64,000 nucleotides of DNA from Amarolinea aalborgensis (lineage in GTDB: Bacteria > Chloroflexota > Anaerolineae > SSC4 > Amarolineaceae), in the NCBI RefSeq assembly GCF_900491745.1, contig NZ_UETR01000002.1, positions 372,001-436,000 on the forward strand. Reading direction: 5' to 3'. The position numbers and the translations under genes were made by a program. The notes under the pieces are model-generated. The model did no database searches, had not been told where the DNA came from, and saw only the letters and a program-made list of their open reading frames with translations. Position 1 is the stretch's first letter. Every line of letters starts with the position of its first letter. Below are positions 1 through 8,715 of this stretch, one piece after another.

Positions 1-1
1 C

Positions 2-496
2 ATGCGCGCCATGCTGCTGGCCGGCGCGGACAAAACCGCCATCAACTCGGCCGCGGTGCGCCAGCCTGCGCTGATTACAGAAGGCGCGCGGCGCTTTGGC
101 AGTCAGTGCGTCGTCGTCGCGATGGACGCCCGCCGCGTGACCGGCGAGGCGCGCTGGGAAGTGGTGGTCAACGGCGGCCGCATACCCACGGGCCTCGACC
201 TGGTAACGTGGGCCAGGGAGGTCGAAGCGCGTGGCGCCGGCGAAATCCTGCTCACCTCGATGGACGCCGACGGCACGCAGGCCGGCTTTGACATCCCCAT
301 GCTGCAAGCCGTGACGGCCGCCGTGTCCATTCCGGTCATCGCCTCCGGCGGCGCAGGCAGCCTGGCGCATTTCTTCGACGCGCTGACTCGCGGCGGGGCG
401 GAAGCGGCCCTGGCCGCCTCGCTCTTCCACTACAAAACGCTGAGCATCGGTCAGGTCAAAGCCTACCTGGCCGACCGCGGCGTGGCGGTGCGCTGA
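2..496 (+). CDS. hisF: Imidazole glycerol phosphate synthase, cyclase subunit HisF (5' truncated)
   Basis: HisF uses ammonia from HisH to convert PRFAR to imidazole-glycerol phosphate and AICAR in histidine synthesis. Only the C-terminal 164 residues are present; the family is about 250 residues, so roughly 90 are off the window edge and the first Met here is not the true start. Family signatures visible are GADK near the start, [19 protein letters not shown] with the catalytic Asp, [15 protein letters not shown], and the phosphate-binding [11 protein letters not shown]. The stop lies one base before the hisI start, so the two are almost certainly co-transcribed and translationally coupled. 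No disruption is seen in the visible part. Confidence 0.96.
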   Translation: MRAMLLAGADKTAINSAAVRQPALITEGARRFGSQCVVVAMDARRVTGEARWEVVVNGGRIPTGLDLVTWAREVEARGAGEILLTSMDADGTQAGFDIPMLQAVTAAVSIPVIASGGAGSLAHFFDALTRGGAEAALAASLFHYKTLSIGQVKAYLADRGVAVR

Positions 497-497
497 C

Positions 498-854
498 ATG
501 GAAGCGTTGGGTGAAGGGCCGCGCACAGATCTCCTGACCCTGACCGCGCTCCTGGTACAGGCGCGCACCCCGCTGCTCGCAGTGGTGGTGCAGGACGCAA
601 CGACCGCGGAGGTGTTGATGGTTGCGTATGCCAACGCCGACGCGGTGCGCTTGACTGTGGAGACGGGCCAGGCCTGGTTTTGGAGCCGCAGCCGTCAGGA
701 ACTGTGGCACAAGGGCGCGACGTCGGGCCATACGATGCACGTGCGTGAGATTTTGGTGGACTGCGACGCCGACACGCTGCTCTACCGCGTGGAGCCAGCC
801 GGCCCGGCCTGTCACACGGGCGCGCGCAGCTGCTTCTTTCGACGACTTGAGTAG
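498..854 (+). CDS. hisI: Phosphoribosyl-AMP cyclohydrolase HisI
   Basis: Opens the purine ring of phosphoribosyl-AMP, the third step of histidine synthesis. The 118-residue product has the HisI core: [19 protein letters not shown], then [10 protein letters not shown] with the metal-binding Asp cluster, then [13 protein letters not shown] carrying the zinc cysteines. It is a stand-alone cyclohydrolase, not the fused HisIE form; the HisE activity is encoded separately 124 bp downstream. The start ATG follows the hisF stop after one base. Length is normal for single-domain HisI. Confidence 0.97.
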   Translation: MEALGEGPRTDLLTLTALLVQARTPLLAVVVQDATTAEVLMVAYANADAVRLTVETGQAWFWSRSRQELWHKGATSGHTMHVREILVDCDADTLLYRVEPAGPACHTGARSCFFRRLE

Positions 855-966
855 AGATTCGAGATCAGAGATTGGAGATTGGAGATTGGAGATCTGGGAT
901 TGCCAGCGTTCTCGCTTTCAACCGGTCTCCGGTCTCCGGTCTCCGGCCTTTGGTCTGCAATCCATT
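855..966 (+). repeat. Heptamer (GGAGATT/GGTCTCC) repeat element, copy 1
   Basis: The hisI-hisE gap holds degenerate 7-bp units: several GGAGATT/GGAGATC units on the left and several CCGGTCT/CCGGTCTCC units on the right, so the two halves are roughly inverted. The 13-nt core GTTCTCGCTTTCA (908-920) is the exact reverse complement of TGAAAGCGAGAAC at 7706-7718 in the second element, so copies 1 and 2 are the same element in opposite orientation. The element sits inside what is otherwise a tight his operon. Confidence 0.8.
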
Positions 967-978
967 CGAGGTGACGAC

Positions 979-1263
979 ATGGGACACGTAATCGAAGACC
1001 TGACTGCGGTGATCGAGGCGCGCAAGGCGCAGCCGCCGGCTGGTTCATATACCGCGCAGTTGTTCGCCAAAGGCGAAAATGAGATGCTCAAGAAGATGGG
1101 CGAAGAGATGGTTGAGGTGATCGTGGCGGCTAAGGGCGAGACGACGGAGCGCGTGGTCTACGAACTGGCCGATGTGGTCTATCACACCCTGGTTTTCCTG
1201 TCCGCACGCGGCCTGTCCTGGGCAACGATTGAAGATGAGCTGCAGCGGCGCTTTGGGCATTGA
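979..1263 (+). CDS. hisE: Phosphoribosyl-ATP pyrophosphohydrolase HisE
   Basis: Hydrolyses phosphoribosyl-ATP to phosphoribosyl-AMP and pyrophosphate, the second step of histidine synthesis. The 94-residue protein begins [16 protein letters not shown] and carries the all-alpha MazG-like motifs [18 protein letters not shown] and [13 protein letters not shown], whose acidic residues bind Mg. The ATG at 979 is chosen because AGGTGA lies just upstream and the family begins here. The open frame extends back to 745, but that part overlaps hisI and the heptamer repeat and has no family similarity. Confidence 0.95.
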   Translation: MGHVIEDLTAVIEARKAQPPAGSYTAQLFAKGENEMLKKMGEEMVEVIVAAKGETTERVVYELADVVYHTLVFLSARGLSWATIEDELQRRFGH

Positions 1264-1284
1264 AAAGAAAGTAGAGGTGGGGTT

Positions 1285-2871
1285 ATGAGTGACAATGGTA
1301 AGATGCACGTCGCGCGCACGACTGACGATCAGGGTCTGAGCGCGCCGGCGTTGATTCCGGCGCGCTTTGCACTGCATGATCAGCCGGGCATCGTGGAAGC
1401 ATTGACCTTCGATGATATCCTGCTCGTGCCTGGTTACTCAGAGGTGCTGCCCGCCGAGGTAGATGTCTCTGTCGTCCTGCATCCCCGGCTGCGCCTGCGC
1501 GTGCCGGTGGTGTCCGCGGCCATGGATACCGTCACCGAAGCGCCTTTGGCCATTGCCCTGGCGCGCCAGGGCGGCCTGGGCGTCATTCACCGCAACCTGA
1601 CGCCGGAGCAGCAGGCCGAGGAGGTGGATCGGGTCAAGCGCTCAGAATCGGGCATGATCGTCAATCCCATTACGCTGACGCCTGACCGGCCTTTGGCCGC
1701 GGCTGCAGCTCTCATGTCGCACTACCATATCAGCGGCGTGCCGATTGTCGAGAGCCAGGAAGGCGGTCGGCTGCTGGGCGTTCTCAGCAACCGCGACATT
1801 CGCTTTGCCACCGACTTTGCGCGGCCGATCAGCGACTACATGACCAGCGAAAACCTGATTACCGCGCCCATTGGCACCACCCTCGAAGAAGCCAAGGTCA
1901 TCCTGCACCGCCATCGCATCGAGAAGCTGCCGCTGGTGGATGAGCAGTTCCGCCTCAAGGGGCTGATCACCTACAAGGACATTCTCAAACGCGAGGATTT
2001 CCCGCAGGCAGCTACCGACGCGCAGGGGCGTCTGCTCGTCGCCGGCGCCATCGGGGTCGGAGACGCAGCGCTGCAGCGGGCTGAGCGCCTGGCGGCTGCG
2101 GGTGCGGATGCCCTGGCGATTGACACCGCGCACGGACATTCGCGCGGCGTATTGGAAACCGTGGCCGCGGTCAAGCAGCGCTGGCCTGAGATGGTCGTAC
2201 TGGCCGGTAATGTGGTCACGGCCGAAGGCACGCTGGCCTTGATCGAAGCCGGCGCGGACGTCATCAAGGTCGGCGTCGGCGCGGGTTCGATCTGCACGAC
2301 GCGCGTGGTGGCCGGCGCAGGCGTGCCCCAGATCAGTGCGATCAGCGAATGCGCCGCGGCCGCAGCCGCGCGCGGCATCCCGGTGATTGCCGACGGCGGC
2401 ATTCGCTACAGCGGCGACATGGTCAAGGCCCTGGCGGTCGGCGCGACCGCGGTCATGCTCGGCGGTCTGCTGGCCGGGCTGGAGGAGTCGCCTGGCGAAT
2501 TGATTACCTGGGAGGGCCGCCGCTTCAAGGAGTACCGCGGTATGGGCTCGGTTGGCGCACTCAAGGGCCGCGGCGCCGATCGCTATCAGTCGGGTCAGCG
2601 CGGCAGCGACGCGTCGCCCGACATCGGCGGCAAACTGGTGCCCGAAGGCATCGAGGGCCAGGTGCCGTACAAGGGCCGGCTGGCCGATTACCTGTCCCAA
2701 TTGGTCGGCGGCCTGCGCAGCGGCCTGGGCTATGTCGGCGCGGCCTCGTTGGCGGAACTGCGCGCCAAGGCGCGCTTCGTGCGCATCACCAACGCCGGTT
2801 ACATCGAGAGCCACCCGCACACTATCATGATCACCAAAGAAGCGCCCAACTATCAAGCGCAGCCGCGCTGA
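1285..2871 (+). CDS. guaB: IMP dehydrogenase GuaB
   Basis: NAD-dependent oxidation of IMP to XMP, the committed step of GMP synthesis, in the cytoplasm. The 528-residue protein has a (beta/alpha)8 barrel interrupted by two CBS domains at about residues 125-240. The catalytic loop [17 protein letters not shown] holds the nucleophilic Cys337. [11 protein letters not shown] and the flap motif with GRGADRY follow. The first ~35 residues form an N-terminal extension compared with typical ~485-residue GuaB. The start is supported by GAGGTGGGG ahead of the ATG. It lies 21 bp after hisE, probably in the same transcript, and is followed by purine genes. Confidence 0.98.
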   Translation: MSDNGKMHVARTTDDQGLSAPALIPARFALHDQPGIVEALTFDDILLVPGYSEVLPAEVDVSVVLHPRLRLRVPVVSAAMDTVTEAPLAIALARQGGLGVIHRNLTPEQQAEEVDRVKRSESGMIVNPITLTPDRPLAAAAALMSHYHISGVPIVESQEGGRLLGVLSNRDIRFATDFARPISDYMTSENLITAPIGTTLEEAKVILHRHRIEKLPLVDEQFRLKGLITYKDILKREDFPQAATDAQGRLLVAGAIGVGDAALQRAERLAAAGADALAIDTAHGHSRGVLETVAAVKQRWPEMVVLAGNVVTAEGTLALIEAGADVIKVGVGAGSICTTRVVAGAGVPQISAISECAAAAAARGIPVIADGGIRYSGDMVKALAVGATAVMLGGLLAGLEESPGELITWEGRRFKEYRGMGSVGALKGRGADRYQSGQRGSDASPDIGGKLVPEGIEGQVPYKGRLADYLSQLVGGLRSGLGYVGAASLAELRAKARFVRITNAGYIESHPHTIMITKEAPNYQAQPR

Positions 2872-2931
2872 GCCGATTGGTGAGCTTGTCGAACCAGTTG
2901 GATCGGCGTCGCCCGCCAGGGGGACTTTACC

Positions 2932-3207
2932 ATGCTGCAAACCTTCGAAGCCGTGATTGACGAACAGGGGCGCGTGCGCCTGCTCGAACCGCTGGCGCTG
3001 CCCGGCCCGCGGCGCGCCCTGGTGACCATCCTGGACGAGCCGCTTGTCGCTGCTGGCCCGCTCGACGATGGGTGGATGGACGCCAACCGCCAGATCGAAG
3101 GCGAAGGACGCCCGGAAGACAAGGCCCCCGATATCATCCTACCGGCCGAACGCCAGGTCGCAACGCCGTTCAACGATCCGCTGTTCGAGGGCTTATTACC
3201 GTTTTGA
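2932..3207 (+). CDS. Small unknown protein, DUF104-like N-terminus
   Basis: A 91-residue protein. The first ~35 residues (EAVIDEQGRVRLLEPLALPG) have the pattern of DUF104/AbrB-like antitoxin-type strands, in which a short hairpin reads through 'G.V.LLEPL.LP'. The rest is acidic and ends ATPFNDPLFEGLLPF. No PIN or other toxin gene follows. The gene sits between guaB and purL, with its stop 14 bp before the purL start, and the upstream spacer carries a 21-nt repeat shared with purL. The assignment is a weak pattern match; a short translated gene of unknown role is the safe reading. Confidence 0.55.
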   Translation: MLQTFEAVIDEQGRVRLLEPLALPGPRRALVTILDEPLVAAGPLDDGWMDANRQIEGEGRPEDKAPDIILPAERQVATPFNDPLFEGLLPF

Positions 3208-3221
3208 GAGCCTTAAACATC

Positions 3222-6200
3222 ATGTCAACTTCCGTTCGCTCTACCTTTCGACTCGAAGTCGCCACCCGTCCGCCCTTCGCGGCCACGCGCACGCAAGCGT
3301 TAGCCCACGCCATCGCCGGCCTGGGCATCCGCGGTGTGACCGCCGTGCGCGTCTGCGACCTCTATTTCTTGCATGGCGACCTGGACGCGGCCGCGCTTCA
3401 GCGCCTGGCCCACTGGGTGCTGCACGACCCGGTGACCGAGTTGGTGAGCTTGTCGAACCAGGAGGTGCGCCTGGCGTCGGTCGCCGCGGACGAGCCGCCA
3501 GCCGGCTCGACTGAGCTCGCCGAAGTCGGCTCGACTGAGCGTTCGACTGAGCGCTCACGCCGAAGGCTCGCCGAAGTCGGCCAGCAGATCATCGAAGTGG
3601 CGCTGCACCCTGGCGTGACCGACAGCGTGGCCGACAGCCTGTTGGACGCGGCGCAACTGCTGGGAATCAGCGGCCTGCGGCATGCAGCCACCGGCCAACA
3701 GGTTATCCTGGAAGGGACATTGGCGCCCGTGGAGGTGCAGCGCATCGCCCAAGAACTGCTGGCCAACGGCACGATCCAGCATTACACGATCAATCAGCCG
3801 CTCACGCCGATTTTTGCCAGCGCCAGCGCAGATGCCACCGTGGAGATCATCCCCCTGCGCGAGGCAGATGCGCCAGCCCTGCTGGAGATCAGTCGCACGC
3901 GGCGCCTGGCGCTTGATCTGGCCGAAATGCAGGCGATTCAAGCTTACTACCGCCAGGGACAGCGCGAGCCGACCGATGTCGAGCTGGAGATGCTGGCGCA
4001 GACCTGGTCCGAGCACTGCGTGCATAAGACCTTCAAGGCCACGATTGACTTTCACGACGCCAGCCAGCCCGACGCGGCCCCGCAGCGCATCCACGGCCTG
4101 CTGAAAACCTATATCAAAGCGGCCACCGATGAACTGGCCCAACCCTGGGTGGTGTCGGCCTTTGTGGACAACGCCGGCATTGTGCGCTTTACGGAAGACT
4201 TCGACCTGGCCTTCAAGGTGGAGACGCACAACCATCCGTCCGCGCTGGAGCCGTTCGGCGGCGCGAACACGGGCGTCGGCGGCGTGATTCGGGACGTCAT
4301 GGGCGTCTCCGCGCGGCCGATTGCCAACACCGATGTGCTCTGCTTTGGCATGCCCGACTTGCCCGCAGACGCGCTCCCCGTCGGTGTGCTGCATCCGCGG
4401 CGCATCGCCGCGGGCGTCGTCCACGGCATCGAAGACTACGGCAACAAGATGGGCATCCCCACGGTCAACGGCGCCATTCTCTACGATCCGGCCTACACCG
4501 CCAACCCGCTGGTCTTCTGCGGCTGCCTGGGCATCCTGCCGACCGGCGTGCACAGCGAACTGCGTGAGGCCCGGCCTGACGACCTGGTCGTCGTGCTCGG
4601 CGGCCGCACCGGTCGCGATGGTCTGCGCGGCGCAACCTTCTCCTCGATGGAAATGTCGCACGAGACCGGTCATGTCGCGGGCGCGGCCGTGCAGATCGGC
4701 CACCCAATCCATGAGAAGCAGGTGCTCGATATGCTCCTGGTCGCGCGCGATGAGCGTCTCTACCATGCGATCACCGACTGCGGCGCTGGCGGGTTATCCT
4801 CTGCGGTTGGTGAGATGGCGGCTGAGCTGGGTGCGGACGTGGAACTGGCGCACGTGCCGCTCAAGTACAGCGGCCTGCGGCCGTGGGAGATCTGGCTGAG
4901 CGAGGCCCAGGAGCGCATGGTGATCGCCGCGCCGGAGATCCATTGGCCGCGCCTGCAAGACCTGTGCCGTCTCTACGGCGTCGAAGCCACGGCGCTGGGT
5001 CGTTTCACGGGCGACGGCCAGTTGACGGTGCGTTACGAAGGACGTCCGGTGGCGCGCCTGGATGGGCATTTCCTGCACCACGGCATTCCGCTGCGCCATC
5101 TGCAGGCCGTCTGGACGCCGCCGGAAACAGCCGCGCCGGTCAAAGCCGCGACGCCTCCTGACCTGGCGGACTGGATTCTGCGCCTGCTGCGCCATCCAAC
5201 CGTCGCCAGCAAGGAAGCAGTCATCCGCCGTTACGACCACGAGGTGCAGGGCGGCACGGTCGTCAAGCCGCTGGTCGGCGCCCACCAGGATGGCCCCGGC
5301 GATGCGGCGGTCCTGCTGCCGCTCGACACCCTGCTCGGTCGCGACAACCCGCCGCCGCCCATGCCCGGCGTGGCGCTCGCCAACGGCATCAACCCGGCCT
5401 ACGGGCTGCTCGATCCTTACCGCATGGCCTGGGCTGCAGTGGACGAGGCGCTGCGCAACCTGGCGGCCGTTGGCGCCGATCCAGACCAGACCGCGATCCT
5501 GGACAACTTCTGCTGGGGCAATCCCTCGCTGCCTGACCGCCTGGGCGGCCTGGTGCGCTGCGCACAGGGCTGTTACGATGCGGTCCTGGCCTACGGCGCG
5601 CCGTTCATCTCCGGCAAGGACAGCCTGAACAACGAATATCTGGGCGCGGATGGTCAGAAGCACGCCATCCCCGGCACGCTGCTCATCTCCGCGCTGGGCC
5701 TGACGCCCGATGTGTCGCGCACCGTCACCATGGACTTCAAGGAGCCGGGCAACCTGCTCTATCTCGTCGGCGCAACCGCGGACGAACTGGGCGGCAGCCT
5801 CTACTACCAACTCTTGGCCGCTGACCAGGGCGAGGCGCGCCCGCTGGCAGGCGTGGTGCCCGCGCCGGTGCCCGATCCGCGCGCGCGGCTGCGCGGTCTG
5901 CACGCCGCCATCCGCGCCGGTCTGGTGCGCGCCTGTCATGACTGCTCCGAAGGCGGGCTGGCTGTGGCCGTGGCCGAAATGGCCCTGGCCGGCCGCCGCG
6001 GCGCTGACGTAGACCTGGCCCGCGTGCCAATCAGTCAGGAGACCGACCTGCCCGATCTGGCCGATGACAGGCTTCTCTTTGCGGAGTCGTTGGGACGGTT
6101 TGTCGTCGAGGTGACGCCGGCCACAGCCGACGCCTTCACCGCCGCGCTGGCTGGTCATGCGCCGGTCGCGTGCATCGGCGAGGTGACCGCGGGGCCGCGC

Positions 6201-6287
6201 CTGGTTTGGCGGCGTGACGCGCAAACCGTGGCTGCGCTCGATCTGGCCGCGCTGCTGCGAGCCTGGAAACCGGAGGACAACGAATAG
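3222..6287 (+). CDS. purL: Phosphoribosylformylglycinamidine synthase, PurL (with N-terminal PurS-like region)
   Basis: ATP-dependent amidation of FGAR to FGAM in purine synthesis, using ammonia delivered by PurQ. The 1021-residue protein starts with a PurS-like region (about residues 1-70 and 122-200), followed by WSEHCVHKTFKATIDF, KVETHNHPSALEPFGGANTG (substrate/ATP site) and GKDSLNNEY in the second half. Glutaminase is absent and supplied by purQ downstream. ATG 3222 is chosen over the longer open frame because family similarity begins here. Residues ~72-121 look inserted: they are rich in repeated ST/ER/LAEVG units encoded by short direct repeats (see findings). The stop overlaps the next GTG by one base. 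Confidence 0.95.
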   Translation: MSTSVRSTFRLEVATRPPFAATRTQALAHAIAGLGIRGVTAVRVCDLYFLHGDLDAAALQRLAHWVLHDPVTELVSLSNQEVRLASVAADEPPAGSTELAEVGSTERSTERSRRRLAEVGQQIIEVALHPGVTDSVADSLLDAAQLLGISGLRHAATGQQVILEGTLAPVEVQRIAQELLANGTIQHYTINQPLTPIFASASADATVEIIPLREADAPALLEISRTRRLALDLAEMQAIQAYYRQGQREPTDVELEMLAQTWSEHCVHKTFKATIDFHDASQPDAAPQRIHGLLKTYIKAATDELAQPWVVSAFVDNAGIVRFTEDFDLAFKVETHNHPSALEPFGGANTGVGGVIRDVMGVSARPIANTDVLCFGMPDLPADALPVGVLHPRRIAAGVVHGIEDYGNKMGIPTVNGAILYDPAYTANPLVFCGCLGILPTGVHSELREARPDDLVVVLGGRTGRDGLRGATFSSMEMSHETGHVAGAAVQIGHPIHEKQVLDMLLVARDERLYHAITDCGAGGLSSAVGEMAAELGADVELAHVPLKYSGLRPWEIWLSEAQERMVIAAPEIHWPRLQDLCRLYGVEATALGRFTGDGQLTVRYEGRPVARLDGHFLHHGIPLRHLQAVWTPPETAAPVKAATPPDLADWILRLLRHPTVASKEAVIRRYDHEVQGGTVVKPLVGAHQDGPGDAAVLLPLDTLLGRDNPPPPMPGVALANGINPAYGLLDPYRMAWAAVDEALRNLAAVGADPDQTAILDNFCWGNPSLPDRLGGLVRCAQGCYDAVLAYGAPFISGKDSLNNEYLGADGQKHAIPGTLLISALGLTPDVSRTVTMDFKEPGNLLYLVGATADELGGSLYYQLLAADQGEARPLAGVVPAPVPDPRARLRGLHAAIRAGLVRACHDCSEGGLAVAVAEMALAGRRGADVDLARVPISQETDLPDLADDRLLFAESLGRFVVEVTPATADAFTAALAGHAPVACIGEVTAGPRLVWRRDAQTVAALDLAALLRAWKPEDNE

Positions 6288-7621
6288 TGCGCACTTTTGC
6301 CGCCGCTTTGGCCCTGACGCTGACCCTGGTCTTGCTGGTCGCGCTGCTTGCGGCCTGCCAGGCGCTGCCCATTTTTGCCACGCCGACGCCCACCCTGACG
6401 CCAACGCCCAGGCACACCCCAACGCCCGTGCCAACGCCGACGCCCACGCCGCCTGGCTATCTCTCGCTGGTGAAAGCCGCGGCGCTGCCGCCGACGAGCA
6501 CAACCGGCGCCATTGTCTTCAGCACGCAGGCGCAGACCGGCGACACCCTGCTGTGGCAGCTTTCCAGCCGCGGCCTGCTGACGGTGACCGATCGGCTGTT
6601 GAGCACCGTGTGGGATTGCACCGCCAACGGCCCCAGCGCCCAACGCTGCGCTTATGCTGACCAGGACGGCCAGGTCTACACGACCACTCTGGCGGGACTT
6701 CCCGCGCCCTTGTTGGTGTCGCCCACTTTGCCGCTGGCGCGCCTGGCCCTGGCGCCGGATGGGCTGAGCCTGGGCCTGGTGTTCACCGATGACCTGGACA
6801 TCATCAACCTGGCGGAGCCTTCCCTGGCGGACGGAATCAGTGGGCTGGCCGGGCTGGCCGAGCTGCAATGGGCGCCGGACAGCCAGCACCTGGCGTATAT
6901 CACGCGCACAGAGACCAGCGCCAACCTCTACGCGTTCGATGTGGGAAGTGAGGCTGATCCCGATCAGGTGGCGGCCGGAGATTGGCTGGGGCTGGTGGCC
7001 TGGGCGCCTGATAGCAAACATCTGGCCTTTGCGCAGCGCGGCCTCGATCATCCTAACGGCAGTTTTCAGCGCCAGGACTTGTTCGTCAGCGATGTCAACG
7101 CCGCGGAAGTGCTCAACCGCACGGAGTACTTCGAAGATCGGCAGCGGCCCGCGCCCGACCACGCGTTTGGCGTGCGGTGGCTCACCTGGTTGCCAGACAG
7201 CAGCACCATCGCTTTCACCTGGACCGGTTGGCCGGTTGACCCGCGCGAGGTGGAGGTCAACGTGGTGTCAGCCGTGAAGGATGGGGGCGATCCCACGGGC
7301 CAATTGGCTGCGGCCGGCGCCTTGCTGGCAGACGGCACGCGGCTGGCGTACGCGCCGGATGGCGCCAACGTGGCCGCGCTGCTGCACACCGCGGATGGTC
7401 GGCGCTTTGTGTGGGGGCGGCCGTTGGCCTCGGACACCTGGGTGACGCTGACGCCGGCCGAGCACACGGTGCTGGACCTCTGTTGGACGAGCGACAGCCG
7501 CGGCCTGGTCTATACGACGGACGAGGGCGGCCTCTACTGGCTTGACAGCCACGGCGGCCCGCCGGTGCGCCTGGTGGCCGTGGCCGCGCCGCAGCGAATG
7601 ACGCGCCTGCAGTGCCCGTGA
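6287..7621 (+). CDS. Lipoprotein with TolB/PD40-like beta-propeller
   Basis: A 444-residue exported lipoprotein of unknown role. Residues 1-20 are a signal sequence ending LVALLAAC, a lipobox with Cys24. A Thr/Pro linker follows (~residues 31-55, TPTPT units). The remainder has repeated propeller motifs of the PD40 type: LALAPDGLSLGLVF, LQWAPDSQHLAYIT, VAWAPDSKHLAFAQ, LTWLPDSSTIAFTW and LCWTSDSRGLVYT. A GTG start at 6287 is supported by GGAGG at 6272-6276 and the one-base overlap with purL. An envelope lipoprotein lodged between purL and purQ is functionally odd; co-transcription may simply reflect packing. Confidence 0.85.
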   Translation: MRTFAAALALTLTLVLLVALLAACQALPIFATPTPTLTPTPRHTPTPVPTPTPTPPGYLSLVKAAALPPTSTTGAIVFSTQAQTGDTLLWQLSSRGLLTVTDRLLSTVWDCTANGPSAQRCAYADQDGQVYTTTLAGLPAPLLVSPTLPLARLALAPDGLSLGLVFTDDLDIINLAEPSLADGISGLAGLAELQWAPDSQHLAYITRTETSANLYAFDVGSEADPDQVAAGDWLGLVAWAPDSKHLAFAQRGLDHPNGSFQRQDLFVSDVNAAEVLNRTEYFEDRQRPAPDHAFGVRWLTWLPDSSTIAFTWTGWPVDPREVEVNVVSAVKDGGDPTGQLAAAGALLADGTRLAYAPDGANVAALLHTADGRRFVWGRPLASDTWVTLTPAEHTVLDLCWTSDSRGLVYTTDEGGLYWLDSHGGPPVRLVAVAAPQRMTRLQCP

Positions 7622-7771
7622 GGCCGGAGACCGGAGATCGGAGATCGGAGACCGGAGACCGGAGATCGGAGACCGGAGATCGGAGATCGGAGACCGAAGA
7701 TCGGGTGAAAGCGAGAACATTCGTAATCCCTGATCTCTGATCTCTAATCTCCAATTTCTGATCTCCACATG
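7621..7771 (+). repeat. Heptamer (GGAGATC/GGAGACC) repeat element, copy 2
   Basis: About ten head-to-tail 7-bp units of GGAGATC or GGAGACC run from the lipoprotein stop to ~7700. The core TGAAAGCGAGAAC at 7706-7718 follows, then inverted units (TGATCTC, TAATCTC) to ~7770. The core matches copy 1 (908-920) in reverse complement. The element fills the gap between the lipoprotein and purQ and ends just before the purQ ribosome-binding site. Confidence 0.85.
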
Positions 7772-7787
7772 GAAGAAGGAATTGGCT

Positions 7788-8615
7788 ATGACCACAAAGC
7801 CTCGTGTCTTGATCCTGCACGCGCCGGGGACGAACCGCGACCGGGAAGCCGCCTTGGCGTGTGAGCGGGCTGGCGGACAGGCGCAGATTGTGCATATCAA
7901 CGAGTTGAGCGCGGCGCCCGGCCGCCTGGGCGATTTCCAGATGCTGGTGCTGCCCGGCGGGTTTTCCTACGGTGATGACCTGGGCGCGGGCAAGCTGTGG
8001 GCGTTGGAACTACGCTACCGCCTGGGCGACGCGCTGGCGCATTTCCACGCGGCCAGGCGGCCCATCCTCGGCATCTGCAACGGCTTCCAGGCGCTGGTCA
8101 AGACCGGTTTTCTGCCGGGACCGCTGCCTGCGGATGCGCCTGCGGCCGACGCGACCGAATTGCCGTCGCACCTGGCGCAGACCGCCACGTTGACCCGCAA
8201 TGCGGCCGGCTATTTCGAATGCCGCTGGGTGCACCTGCGGCCGCAGCCTGACAGCGTCTGTGTCTTCACACAGGGACTGGACGAGCTGATCTACTGCCCG
8301 ATCGCGCACGGCGAAGGGCGTTTCGAGCTAGCTGCAGCCGCCGATCTGCCGCGTTTGCGCGCGGCCGGGCAGATTGCGCTGACCTACGTGGATGCCGCGG
8401 GCGCGCCCGCGGCCGGCGCGTATCCCCTCAACCCCAACGGCTCGCTGGCTGACATCGCCGGCGTGTGCGACCGCACCGGCGCGATTCTCGGCCTCATGCC
8501 GCATCCTGAAGACCACCTCAGCCCGTGGCAACATCCGGCCGCCGCACGCGGCGCCGTGGGTCAGTTCGGCCTGGCGCTGTTTGCCAACGGGATTCGCTAC
8601 GCAGCGGGCTTGTAG
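7788..8615 (+). CDS. purQ: Phosphoribosylformylglycinamidine synthase, glutaminase PurQ
   Basis: Class I glutamine amidotransferase that supplies ammonia to PurL. The 275-residue protein has the nucleophile motif GICNGFQAL (Cys97), the oxyanion region LPGGFSYGDDLGAGK, and the His-Glu pair in LMPHPEDHL near the C-terminus. It is longer than the ~227-residue Bacillus PurQ. ATG 7788 is preferred over an in-frame TTG six bases upstream because GAAGAAGGA (7772-7780) is correctly spaced. purL and purQ are separated here by the lipoprotein gene and a repeat element. Confidence 0.96.
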   Translation: MTTKPRVLILHAPGTNRDREAALACERAGGQAQIVHINELSAAPGRLGDFQMLVLPGGFSYGDDLGAGKLWALELRYRLGDALAHFHAARRPILGICNGFQALVKTGFLPGPLPADAPAADATELPSHLAQTATLTRNAAGYFECRWVHLRPQPDSVCVFTQGLDELIYCPIAHGEGRFELAAAADLPRLRAAGQIALTYVDAAGAPAAGAYPLNPNGSLADIAGVCDRTGAILGLMPHPEDHLSPWQHPAAARGAVGQFGLALFANGIRYAAGL

Positions 8616-8679
8616 CGCAGAGGGCAGAGTACAAAGTACAAAGTACAAAGTGCAGAGCGCGGAGTACAAAGTGCGCGGT
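8616..8679 (+). repeat. Heptamer (GTACAAA/GTGCAGA) repeat
   Basis: Period-7 repeat built from GTACAAA, GTGCAGA, GCGCGGA and GTGCGCG units between purQ and the next promoter. A similar array lies at 61801-61855. It is a second heptamer family, distinct in sequence from the GGAGAYC family. Confidence 0.75.
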
Positions 8680-8708
8680 TTGACATCCCACATCGTTTGA
8701 TTTATCAT
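8680..8708 (+). promoter_or_regulatory. Sigma70-type promoter for the DUF4143 ATPase gene
   Basis: TTGACA (8680-8685), a 17-bp spacer and TATCAT (8703-8708). Transcription would begin at about 8715, at or one base before the ATG at 8716. No ribosome-binding site is present, so a leaderless mRNA is predicted. Confidence 0.75.
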
Positions 8709-8715
8709 TCACATC

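Noticed and set aside
745..978. Long N-terminal extension of HisE
   Set aside because: The extra sequence overlaps hisI and the heptamer repeat; family similarity and the ribosome-binding site start at 979.
1642..2940. 432-residue open frame antisense to guaB
   Set aside because: Shadow of a GC-rich gene; no family motif, and guaB on the plus strand is unambiguous.
4794..6503. 569-residue open frame antisense to purL
   Set aside because: Codon-bias shadow; low-complexity Arg/Ala/Gly translation with no domain.
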